5,801 nt of DNA from Bacteroidales bacterium (GTDB lineage Bacteria > Bacteroidota > Bacteroidia > Bacteroidales > GCA-2748055): contig JAGLTY010000152.1 of NCBI GenBank assembly GCA_023135025.1, positions 1-5,801 on the forward strand, in the 5' to 3' direction. The notes beneath the pieces are model-generated. The model was not told the origin of the DNA, ran no database searches, and was given only the letters and a program-made list of their open reading frames with translations. Each line of letters opens with the position of its first letter. Position 1 is the first letter of the stretch. Position numbers and translations under genes: made by a program. This document shows positions 1-5,395 of this stretch, piece by piece.

Positions 1-232
1 TGATCATTGAGAGGGAGATCTTTGAGAAGTACTTTTCAAAAATGTCCCCTGCCAGCTTGATCTTCTGGCTGGGCTGCAAGGTGGGCACTTCAAGCATATA
101 CTGGAAATCCTCAAGTTTACAGGTATTGGTCAGCACCTCCATATCCTTATAGACATTATCGAGAAGCTGCTGTTCAAATGCACTTTGAAACAGTGCTTTT
201 GCGTAACGTACTGAAATCTGGCTTTCGTTCAT
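1..232 (-). CDS. atpH: F-type ATP synthase delta subunit, N-terminal part (truncated by window edge)
   Basis: This gene encodes the delta subunit (OSCP in mitochondria), which sits on top of F1 and ties the alpha3-beta3 head to the b-subunit stalk at the cytoplasmic face of the membrane. Only the first 77 codons are present; the rest continues left of base 1. The visible protein starts MNESQISVRYAKALFQSAFE. The pattern S-x-R-Y-A-x-A-L-F near the N-terminus is the hallmark of the delta/OSCP helical domain, and the rest of the fragment is predicted to be mostly helical, as in the family. The ATG at 232-230 lies 7 bases after the atpF stop, so the two are probably translated together; no clear Shine-Dalgarno sequence precedes it. 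Gene order b-delta is the usual one. The assignment rests on this motif plus position and is strong despite the truncation. Confidence 0.93.
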   Translation of the reverse strand, partial: MNESQISVRYAKALFQSAFEQQLLDNVYKDMEVLTNTCKLEDFQYMLEVPTLQPSQKIKLAGDIFEKYFSKISLSMI

Positions 233-239
233 ACTGCTG

Positions 240-734
240 CTAATTCAGGTCGGCTTCGTTGATTAGCTTATCGACCAGTTCCTTTTGCGCTTTACTCTCC
301 TCAAGTTTGATGCGGAGGATCTTTTCAGCAATATCCACTGAGATGCTTACCATCTGCTCCTTCATATCATTCAACGCAGCAGCCTTCTCCCTCTGGATTG
401 CCTCTCTTGCACTTTGAACCAACTTCCTGGCTTCCTCTGCAGCTTTCTCCTTTGCATCGGCAATCAGCTTATCCTTCATCTCTTTTGCCTCCTTCATCAG
501 GGCATCTCTTTCAGCTCTTGCTTCAGCCAGGATCTTCTTATTGTCGGCCTGAAGTATGGCCATCTCCTCCTTCGCCTTATCTGCAGCTTCAAGCGCATGG
601 CGTATACTTTCATTCCGGGCCCTGATGGCAGTCAGTATGGCTGGCCATGCAAATTTTCCCAGGATGAAAAGCAGAATAAGAAAAGAGAGGGTGGTCCAGA
701 AGATCATCCCTATTCCTGGTGTTACTAGATCCAT
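240..734 (-). CDS. atpF: F-type ATP synthase subunit b (peripheral stalk)
   Basis: Subunit b forms the peripheral stalk that holds the F1 head still against the rotating c ring. The 164-residue protein has the usual length (about 155-170). It begins MDLVTPGIGMIFWTTLSFLI, with one membrane helix at about residues 8-27. From about residue 35 to 130 there is a long, highly charged Ala/Lys/Glu-rich helix of the kind that makes the b-dimer coiled coil. The C-terminal segment (about 130-164, including ISVDIAEKILRIKL) is the delta-binding end. Only one b gene is seen and there is no b' copy, so a homodimer is expected. It lies 76 bases after atpE, with a stem-loop in that gap, and 7 bases before atpH. 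The ATG at 734 puts the membrane helix at the very N-terminus, as expected. No anomalies are seen. Confidence 0.96.
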   Translation of the reverse strand: MDLVTPGIGMIFWTTLSFLILLFILGKFAWPAILTAIRARNESIRHALEAADKAKEEMAILQADNKKILAEARAERDALMKEAKEMKDKLIADAKEKAAEEARKLVQSAREAIQREKAAALNDMKEQMVSISVDIAEKILRIKLEESKAQKELVDKLINEADLN

Positions 735-764
735 TCTATTTCGTGTTTAATGTTTGTTAAAGAA

Positions 765-791
765 AGACCTGCAACCAACCGTTACAGGTCT
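765..791 (-). promoter_or_regulatory. Intercistronic stem-loop between atpE and atpF
   Basis: Read on the minus strand, the arms AGACCTGTAAC and GTTGCAGGTCT form an 11-bp stem around the 5-base loop GGTTG. Ten pairs are Watson-Crick and one is a U-G wobble. That wobble becomes a C-A mismatch in RNA from the opposite strand, so the full stem exists only in the sense transcript. It starts 19 bases after the atpE stop and ends 30 bases before the atpF start. The bases after the stem are U-rich but interrupted (TTCTTTAAC), so it resembles a weak terminator or an mRNA 3'-end stabiliser rather than a full terminator. Inference: it may help make more c subunit than b and delta by partial termination or by protecting the atpE end from exonucleases. 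The structure is directly visible; the function is not. Confidence 0.6.
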
Positions 792-810
792 GTTCAAGTT
801 TTCGGCCCAA

Positions 811-1014
811 TTAAGCCATCATGGCTACCACGATGGCAAACAGGGCGGCACCTTCAATCAGTGCAGCTGAAATAATCATAGCTGTCTGGATCTTACCTGC
901 GGCTTCTGGCTGACGAGCGATGGCATCCATTGCCGATCCACCGATCCTTCCGATTCCCAGTCCTGCTCCGATTACGGCAAGTGCTGCTCCAATTGCTGCT
1001 AATGTACCAGTCAT
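811..1014 (-). CDS. atpE: F-type ATP synthase subunit c (proteolipid ring), proton type
   Basis: Subunit c forms the rotating membrane ring that carries ions through Fo. The protein has 67 residues, short for the family (about 70-90), and is a two-helix hairpin. Helix 1 (about 3-32) holds the complete glycine motif G16-x-G18-x-G20-x-G22; the polar loop is R34-Q35-P36-E37; helix 2 (about 42-66) carries the ion-binding carboxylate E54 in ALIEGAALF. Aligned with the Ilyobacter Na+ ring, the Na+ ligand positions are I21 (Gln there), G55 (Ser) and A56 (Thr). A proton-coupled enzyme is therefore inferred. R23, two residues past I21, puts a positive charge in helix 1 near the ion site. The ATG at 1014 lies 24 A/T-rich bases after the atpB stop. 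The gene sits between a and b as usual and is followed by a stem-loop. Confidence 0.97.
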   Translation of the reverse strand: MTGTLAAIGAALAVIGAGLGIGRIGGSAMDAIARQPEAAGKIQTAMIISAALIEGAALFAIVVAMMA

Positions 1015-1038
1015 AATAATTAAATATTAAAGTGAAAA

Positions 1039-2214
1039 TTAATCATGGTGATGCTCTGGCATCGCCATTCCAATAAATAAAGCTGATAATAATGTAAATA
1101 TATATGCCTGCAAAAATGCCACAAGCAGTTCGATAAAATCCATAAACAGCACCATCAGAATGGAGGGCACTGCCACAAAAACGGATTTAAAAATAAAGAT
1201 CATGGAAATCAGGCTCAATATGATGATATGACCTGCTGTAATATTGGCAAACAGCCGGATCATCAGAGCAAACGGTTTGGTGACCAACCCGATGAGTTCA
1301 ACCGGAATCATAATAGGGGCCAGCCATACCGGCACGCCAGGTGTATTGAAGACATGCTGCCAGTGCCCCTTGTTACTGCTAAACTGTGTAATCAGGAAAG
1401 TAAATACAGCCAGCACCAATGTGACAGCGATGTTCCCGGTTACGTTGGCCCCGAAAGGAAAAAACGGAATCAGTCCCATGAGGTTATTCAGCAGGATAAA
1501 AAAGAAAACGGTCAGCAGATAGGGCATAAACCGGTAATATTTATCCTCCCCGATATTGGGAATGGCTATATCCTCCTCGATAAAGACAATGACAGGTTCT
1601 ATGAATCCAGCCAATCCTCTGGGTTCGCTCGTTCCCATCTTCTTATAGGACCTGGCTAGGCTCAGGAAAACCAGCAAAAGAATCGCGACCGACAACATCA
1701 TCATAAACACATTCTTGGTGAAGGAGAAATCCAGTGGAAGTCCCGCCTCGACCATTTCTCCATGTTCATCAACCTCGATGATCTTTCCTTTCAGACTCTT
1801 CTCAACGGTCTCACCTTTCTTATTAACAATTTCAATGGTTCCGTGACCCATCTGGAAACCTTTATGAGTATGTCCGTGGGCAATTTCTTTCGATGAGAAT
1901 GCATGCAGACCTGAATGTTTGCTGTAAATAATCACCGGCAGGGGAACACTCACATGGTGCCCGTCCTTTTTGGTCAGGATATGCCACTCATGAGAATCGG
2001 AAATGTGTTCAAGGATATATTCTGTGGCATTAAATTCTTCTTCCGCGGCTTCACCGTGCCCGTTTTCGGCCTGATGTACATCAACGGTTTCCTGATACGC
2101 ATCATCTGTTTCGTGATGTTCATCCTGTCCATAGAGTTGGGTGCCCGGTACCAGGAAAATAAAACCAATCAGAAAGCTGGTTAAAACAGTTAAAAATCTC
2201 TCGCTCACGATCAA
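1039..2214 (-). CDS. atpB: F-type ATP synthase subunit a with secreted His-rich N-terminal extension
   Basis: Subunit a provides the two half-channels and the arginine that drive c-ring rotation. At 391 residues it is much longer than E. coli subunit a (271). Residues 1 to about 29 look like a signal peptide (hydrophobic core SFLIGFIFLVP, likely cut near LYG/QDE). Residues 30 to about 165 form a charged extension with 16 histidines, expected on the periplasmic side. The membrane domain runs from about 168 to 382, with the essential R320 in IRLFANITAGH, plus N324, H329, E362 and Q369. H329 and E362 fall where E. coli has E219 and H245, so the pair is swapped. The C-terminus is PEHHHD. No ATG is available: the start is TTG at 2214 or, equally plausibly, GTG at 2208 (MSERFLTVL), only 5 or 11 bases after the atpI stop. 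The long N-terminus is typical of Bacteroidota. Confidence 0.95.
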   Translation of the reverse strand: MIVSERFLTVLTSFLIGFIFLVPGTQLYGQDEHHETDDAYQETVDVHQAENGHGEAAEEEFNATEYILEHISDSHEWHILTKKDGHHVSVPLPVIIYSKHSGLHAFSSKEIAHGHTHKGFQMGHGTIEIVNKKGETVEKSLKGKIIEVDEHGEMVEAGLPLDFSFTKNVFMMMLSVAILLLVFLSLARSYKKMGTSEPRGLAGFIEPVIVFIEEDIAIPNIGEDKYYRFMPYLLTVFFFILLNNLMGLIPFFPFGANVTGNIAVTLVLAVFTFLITQFSSNKGHWQHVFNTPGVPVWLAPIMIPVELIGLVTKPFALMIRLFANITAGHIIILSLISMIFIFKSVFVAVPSILMVLFMDFIELLVAFLQAYIFTLLSALFIGMAMPEHHHD

Positions 2215-2219
2215 TGTAA

Positions 2220-2600
2220 TTATTTGTTCTTCAGCAACTTAAACAGGTGCCCTGCCGTAAAAAAAGTAAAGACTAAATATAGTGCAAAAAATGTAATGAT
2301 AAAGGGTTTCGAAAGATTTTTTGTGACGATCCAAAAAAGCAGGATAAACAGGAGATAGAGAAGGAATTTGACCCCAATTCCACCCAGCATATAGACCACT
2401 CCTTCCCTGTTGTTTTTGTGAACTCCGGCATACATAACCAGGTAGGTAACCAGGTTCACTGTTATCACCGATCCAAGGGTCACCAGGAAAACAGCAGGGG
2501 AGATCTCCACATTGAGCAGCGAAATTAACACTGTTCCTAAAAGAGCCAGCACCAAAGCGAGAACCAGAAGTTGCCAGATGAACCGGATCCTCTCAATCAT
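2220..2600 (-). CDS. atpI: AtpI-like four-helix membrane protein of the ATP synthase operon
   Basis: This is a very hydrophobic 126-residue protein with four predicted membrane helices, at about 8-30, 36-58, 70-92 and 98-118, and a short basic end (KLLKNK). Size, topology, the pattern GIGVKFLLYLLFILLFW in helix 3, and position directly before atpB all match AtpI/UncI. Proteins of that family help assemble the c ring in some bacteria and have been proposed, together with AtpZ, to supply divalent cations. Sequence in this family is poorly conserved, so the call leans on topology and context. The ATG at 2600 overlaps the stop of the upstream atpZ-like gene by 8 bases, which suggests translational coupling. 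The stop lies 5 bases before the first possible atpB start. Basic residues between helices 2 and 3 (HKNNR) would face the cytoplasm. Confidence 0.7.
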   Translation of the reverse strand: MIERIRFIWQLLVLALVLALLGTVLISLLNVEISPAVFLVTLGSVITVNLVTYLVMYAGVHKNNREGVVYMLGGIGVKFLLYLLFILLFWIVTKNLSKPFIITFFALYLVFTFFTAGHLFKLLKNK

Positions 2601-2859
2601 TTTTCCTGAATATGAAGTCTTTTAATACAAGGTAGAGTCCTGCAAAAACACCAAGCAAGCTCAGTATTGCAGTATAGGCGGGTTTCTCATTGCCCGATCT
2701 TTCATCAAGTTTCGAACCCGCCCAATAAAAAAGAAGAATAATAGCAACCATCTGAAATCCCATTCCGGAGTACCGGACAAAGGAGTTCAGACCCGTATCT
2801 TTACGATTGTTCTCCTTTGGGTTTTGCGACTGGTTCGGTGATGCTTTCTTTTTTTCCAC
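2593..2859 (-). CDS. atpZ: AtpZ/AtpI-family small membrane protein (ATPase gene 1 type), probable GTG start
   Basis: This is an 88-residue protein with a polar, basic N-terminal tail (1 to about 27), then the conserved block FVRYSGMGFQM and two membrane helices at about 34-48 and 60-80, separated by GSKLDERSGNEKP. The motif RYSG-x-G-FQM, the K-L-D after helix 1, and the end GLYLVLKDF are characteristic of the AtpZ/ATPase-gene-1 family found ahead of Fo genes. The role is uncertain; in Bacillus, AtpZ with AtpI is linked to Mg2+/Ca2+ supply. No ATG, GTG or TTG lies between GTG 2859 and the conserved block. Starting at the internal ATG of RYSGMG would cut into the block. The preferred start therefore lies inside the bactofilin gene, overlapping it by 59 bases. 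The frame stays open further upstream to at least 3048, but that part is a shadow of the bactofilin. The last 8 bases overlap atpI. Confidence 0.82.
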   Translation of the reverse strand: MEKKKASPNQSQNPKENNRKDTGLNSFVRYSGMGFQMVAIILLFYWAGSKLDERSGNEKPAYTAILSLLGVFAGLYLVLKDFIFRKND

Positions 2860-3196
2860 CCATATCACATTTTCCGGTAAATGTAGCTCCCGGCTCAATG
2901 GCCAGCTTACCGGTCTTGATTTCACCGTATACTTTTGACATGTTACGAAGCGACAGCAACTCCTCCACAACAACCTTTCCGTCCACCACACCTTCAACTT
3001 CACAATTCTTGCACCTGATCTCCCCGGATACCTTACCACTCTGTCCAATAAATACTTTCCCCTTGGTATTCAGGTTACCGATCAGATTTCCGTCGAACCT
3101 GATATTTTCACTGGAGCTAATACTACCTTCAATGGTGGTCCCAACGCTAATCATATTGATCTTGTTGGTACTCTCTGTTTCACCTATTTTTGCCAT
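2801..3196 (-). CDS. Bactofilin (polymer-forming cytoskeletal protein)
   Basis: Bactofilins polymerise without nucleotides into filaments at the inner face of the membrane. In various bacteria they organise cell shape, stalks, polarity or chromosome-associated proteins. This 131-residue protein has a short polar tail (1-14), the bactofilin/DUF583 domain (about 15-112) and a basic, disordered tail (113-131, rich in K, E and P). The domain begins ISVGTTIEGSI and continues with repeated short strands separated by glycines (FDGNLIGNL, GKVFIGQSGKVSGEI, CEVEGVVDGKVV, KVYGEIKTGKLAIEPGATFTGKC), the pattern of a right-handed beta helix. C62, C65 and C110 are present. The ATG at 3196 lies 21 bases after fabH. 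The end of the gene overlaps the atpZ-like gene by 59 bases in another frame. Family assignment is firm; the cellular role here is unknown, though the ATP synthase position suggests a membrane-linked function. Confidence 0.93.
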   Translation of the reverse strand: MAKIGETESTNKINMISVGTTIEGSISSSENIRFDGNLIGNLNTKGKVFIGQSGKVSGEIRCKNCEVEGVVDGKVVVEELLSLRNMSKVYGEIKTGKLAIEPGATFTGKCDMGGKKESITEPVAKPKGEQS

Positions 3197-3212
3197 ATTC
3201 TGCTTTTTTATG

Positions 3213-3244
3213 CAAATTTAATCATTATTCTTGTTTCCGTCATA
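3213..3244 (-). promoter_or_regulatory. Possible Bacteroidota-type promoter before the bactofilin-ATP synthase genes
   Basis: On the minus strand the octamer TAAATTTG at 3220-3213 matches the Bacteroidota -7 consensus TAnnTTTG exactly; it begins with the fabH stop codon. Twenty bases upstream, at 3244-3241, is TATG, a poor match to the usual -33 TTTG/TTG element. Transcription would then begin about 10 bases before the bactofilin ATG. The -7 match could occur by chance in this A/T-rich gap, and the upstream box lies inside fabH. If real, it would let the bactofilin-atpZ-atpI-atpBEFH genes be transcribed separately from yceD-rpmF-plsX-fabH. Confidence 0.27.
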
Positions 3245-4222
3245 CGCCCACTTCAGATAGATGGATCCCCAGGTAAAACCGCCACCGAAAGCGGACAGTA
3301 TCAGGTTATCACCCTTTTTCAGCTGAGACTCCCATTCCCACATACAGAGGGGAATGGTGGCTGCAGTTGTATTGCCATATTTCTCAATGTTGATCATCAC
3401 CTTCTCTTTGGGAATCCCCATCCGGCGGGCTACCGCCTCAATAATTCTCATATTGGCCTGGTGGGGTACCAGCCAGGTAAGTGTTTCGGGAGTCAGGCCA
3501 TTCTTCTCCATAATCTCTACCGAAACATCGGCCATTTTAGAGACAGCCACCTTAAAGACGGCCTGTCCCTCCTGGTACACAAAATGCTCCTTCGCATCGA
3601 TTGTTTCATGCGAAGACGGTCGGGCCGAACCCCCTGCCTTCATATGAAGATACTTCATCCCGCTCCCATCGGACTGGAGAATAGCATCCCTGATGCCCAG
3701 CCCCTCCTCTACCGGCTCCAGCAGCACTGCTGCCGCAGCATCCCCAAAGAGAGGACAGGTGGTCCGGTCGGAATAGTCGGTAATAGACGACATCATATCG
3801 GCTCCCACAAATACCACCTTCTTATACTGGCCCGACCGCACAAAATTGGCTGCAGTCTCCAGCCCATACAAAAATCCCGAACAGGCTGCGCTAATATCAA
3901 AGCTCCATGCATTTTTTATCCCAGCTTTGTCGCTGATCAGATTGGCAGTAGAGGGAAAATGATAATCTTGAGTGATCGTGGCACAGATCAACAAATCGAC
4001 ATCCTCCGGAGAAGTACCAGTTTTTTTAAGCAATCCTTCAACAGCCCTGGCACCCATATCAGAGGTGGCACCCTCTTTCAATATCCTTCTCTCCTTGATT
4101 CCAATTCTCTGCATAATCCACTCATCGGTGGTCTCCACCATGGTACTCAACTCGTCATTGGTAAGCCTGTATTCAGGTACCCAGCCATGAATTCCTGTTA
4201 TTCCTGCTGCAATCTTGCTCAT
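3218..4222 (-). CDS. fabH: Beta-ketoacyl-ACP synthase III (KAS III)
   Basis: FabH starts fatty acid synthesis in the cytoplasm by condensing an acyl-CoA primer (usually acetyl-CoA) with malonyl-ACP. The 334-residue protein has the normal length (about 315-335). The catalytic triad is complete: C114 in [10 protein letters not shown]254 in VPHQAN and N284 in YGNTTAAT. The N-terminal CoA-binding segment [16 protein letters not shown] (31-46) and the late glycine-rich loop [10 protein letters not shown] (311-320) are also intact, so the enzyme should be active. Primer preference (acetyl or branched chain) cannot be read reliably from sequence alone. The ATG at 4222 overlaps the plsX stop as ATGA, the classic coupled arrangement. 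The bactofilin gene follows 21 bases later. No fabD, fabG or acpP follows in this window, unlike the E. coli cluster. Confidence 0.96.
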   Translation of the reverse strand: MSKIAAGITGIHGWVPEYRLTNDELSTMVETTDEWIMQRIGIKERRILKEGATSDMGARAVEGLLKKTGTSPEDVDLLICATITQDYHFPSTANLISDKAGIKNAWSFDISAACSGFLYGLETAANFVRSGQYKKVVFVGADMMSSITDYSDRTTCPLFGDAAAAVLLEPVEEGLGIRDAILQSDGSGMKYLHMKAGGSARPSSHETIDAKEHFVYQEGQAVFKVAVSKMADVSVEIMEKNGLTPETLTWLVPHQANMRIIEAVARRMGIPKEKVMINIEKYGNTTAATIPLCMWEWESQLKKGDNLILSAFGGGFTWGSIYLKWAYDGNKNND

Positions 4223-5163
4223 CTTTTCATTTCTTCTTTAATCCTTTTGACCAATCCAGCCCCCACTACATCAACAGTATGAAGGAGCATATTCTTAATC
4301 GCTTTATCATTGGAGATTCCATGTCCGATAACCAGAGGAGCATTCACGCCCAGCACCGGGGCACCTCCAAAATTTTCAAAATTAAACATTTCAAAATAAC
4401 CATTGCCAATTTTTTTCCTGGAAACAACTTTATAAAATGCTTCAGCCTGTTTTAGCATTATATTTCCAATGAACCCATCGGTCACAATTACATCGGCCCT
4501 GGTAGAGACAAACATCTCATTGGCTTCAATATTTCCAATAAAATTGTACGTGGAGGACTCTTTCATCAACTGATATGCACTCCGGGTAACCATGTTCCCC
4601 TTACTCTCTTCGATACCCACGTTGAGCAAAGCTACTGCCGGCTCAACAATTCCATGAACTAAATTTGAATAAATGGTACCAATGGAGCCATACTGGTATA
4701 AAACATCGGGACGGGCATCGGGGTTCAGTCCCACATCGAGCAGTAGGGAATTAGTTCCCTCTACATTGGGTATGGTTGCGGCAATAGCCGGACGGATGAT
4801 TCCGGGAATGGAGGTGATGATCTGCATGGCCCCAACCATCATGGCGCCGGTATTACCTGCACTGCAAAAACCATCCAGTGAACCATCGGTCAGTAACCTC
4901 TGGCCCAGGAATAGACCGGCACGCGGTTTCTCCTTAAATGCTTTCAGGGGATGATCTTCCATCCCCACAGAATCCAATGTATGTATAATTGAAAACCCGC
5001 TTACGTCGAGCTGGTGTTCCTCCGAGTAGCGGACGATGACATCCTGGTTACCGACCAATATTATTTCCGTGTCAACAGGTAAGCATTCCCTGGCGAGAAT
5101 GGCTCCACCTATTATAGAGCCGGGAGCAAAATCGCCCCCCATTATATCGATCCCAATGTTCAT
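4219..5163 (-). CDS. plsX: Phosphate acyltransferase PlsX (acyl-ACP:phosphate)
   Basis: PlsX converts acyl-ACP and phosphate to acyl-phosphate, the acyl donor used by PlsY to make lysophosphatidic acid, and so links fatty acid synthesis to phospholipid synthesis at the inner membrane face. The 314-residue protein is of typical length (about 310-345). Family motifs in order: [12 protein letters not shown] (3-14), SAGNTGA (101-107), RPAIA (124-128), LLLDVG (140-145), NVGIEESKG (181-189), [12 protein letters not shown] (227-238), GGAPVLGVN (266-274) and HGISNDKAI (281-289). All appear intact. The ATG at 5163 begins directly with the conserved first strand and lies 35 bases after rpmF, the second largest gap here. 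The 4-base overlap with fabH fits production of both enzymes from one message. No sign of transfer or decay is seen. Confidence 0.96.
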   Translation of the reverse strand: MNIGIDIMGGDFAPGSIIGGAILARECLPVDTEIILVGNQDVIVRYSEEHQLDVSGFSIIHTLDSVGMEDHPLKAFKEKPRAGLFLGQRLLTDGSLDGFCSAGNTGAMMVGAMQIITSIPGIIRPAIAATIPNVEGTNSLLLDVGLNPDARPDVLYQYGSIGTIYSNLVHGIVEPAVALLNVGIEESKGNMVTRSAYQLMKESSTYNFIGNIEANEMFVSTRADVIVTDGFIGNIMLKQAEAFYKVVSRKKIGNGYFEMFNFENFGGAPVLGVNAPLVIGHGISNDKAIKNMLLHTVDVVGAGLVKRIKEEMKR

Positions 5164-5198
5164 GGGTTACCGGGTTTTGGCCCTGGAAAATATAGGAT

Positions 5199-5393
5199 CT
5201 AACCTAAATCGGCTTCAGCGTCGATAACGAGTTTACCTTTATAATAAAGGTTTCCATCCACGTAGTAAGCACGGTGACGTTCATGAACAGTTCCTGTAGT
5301 TGAACAGGTAGAGAGTGTAGGAGCCTCAGCTTTATAATGCGTTCTTCTCTTGTCTCTTCTGGTCTTTGAAGTCTTTCTTTTTGGATGTGCCAT
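5199..5393 (-). CDS. rpmF: 50S ribosomal protein L32, form without the zinc-ribbon cysteines
   Basis: L32 is a small basic protein of the large ribosomal subunit. The 64-residue product starts [20 protein letters not shown], the strongly conserved, Lys/Arg-rich N-terminal tail that runs into 23S rRNA, followed by the APTLSTC turn and a short C-terminal domain ([18 protein letters not shown]). Zinc-binding L32 proteins have two C-x-x-C pairs. Here only C30 remains: the other positions are occupied by TTG and by YYVDG, so this is the zinc-independent form. The ATG at 5393 follows the yceD stop by only 2 bases, and plsX follows 35 bases after its own stop. The yceD-rpmF pairing is conserved across many bacterial phyla, which strongly supports both calls. 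Confidence 0.97.
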   Translation of the reverse strand: MAHPKRKTSKTRRDKRRTHYKAEAPTLSTCSTTGTVHERHRAYYVDGNLYYKGKLVIDAEADLG

Positions 5394-5395
5394 AG

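Noticed and set aside
765..791. Reading the atpE-atpF hairpin as a full intrinsic terminator ending the operon
   Set aside because: The U-tract is interrupted after two bases and essential downstream genes atpF and atpH follow at once, so complete termination is unlikely.
1228..1659. Plus-strand open frame of 143 codons opposite atpB
   Set aside because: It is antisense to the conserved membrane domain of subunit a; its composition is that of a reverse reading, with no family features.
2860..3048. Upstream extension of the atpZ-like reading frame (63 more codons) within the bactofilin gene
   Set aside because: The added residues are Arg/Cys/Trp-rich, with no family resemblance, and are a shifted reading of the well-conserved bactofilin domain.
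2817..3221. Plus-strand open frame of 134 codons opposite the bactofilin gene, looking hydrophobic
   Set aside because: Antisense to a clear bactofilin. Its hydrophobic look reflects the Lys/Glu/Gly codons of the real gene read in reverse.
3461..4282. Long open frame of 273 codons on the plus strand opposite fabH
   Set aside because: It lies antisense to fabH, whose motifs are all intact. Its translation is rich in Cys, His and Ser with no recognisable domain, and it has no gene context on that strand.
5164..5198. Possible promoter (TATATTTT) and a short GGG/CCC inverted repeat before plsX
   Set aside because: The -7 box has a mismatch at the key final G, no -33 element is seen at the proper distance, and the repeat has only 3 paired bases.
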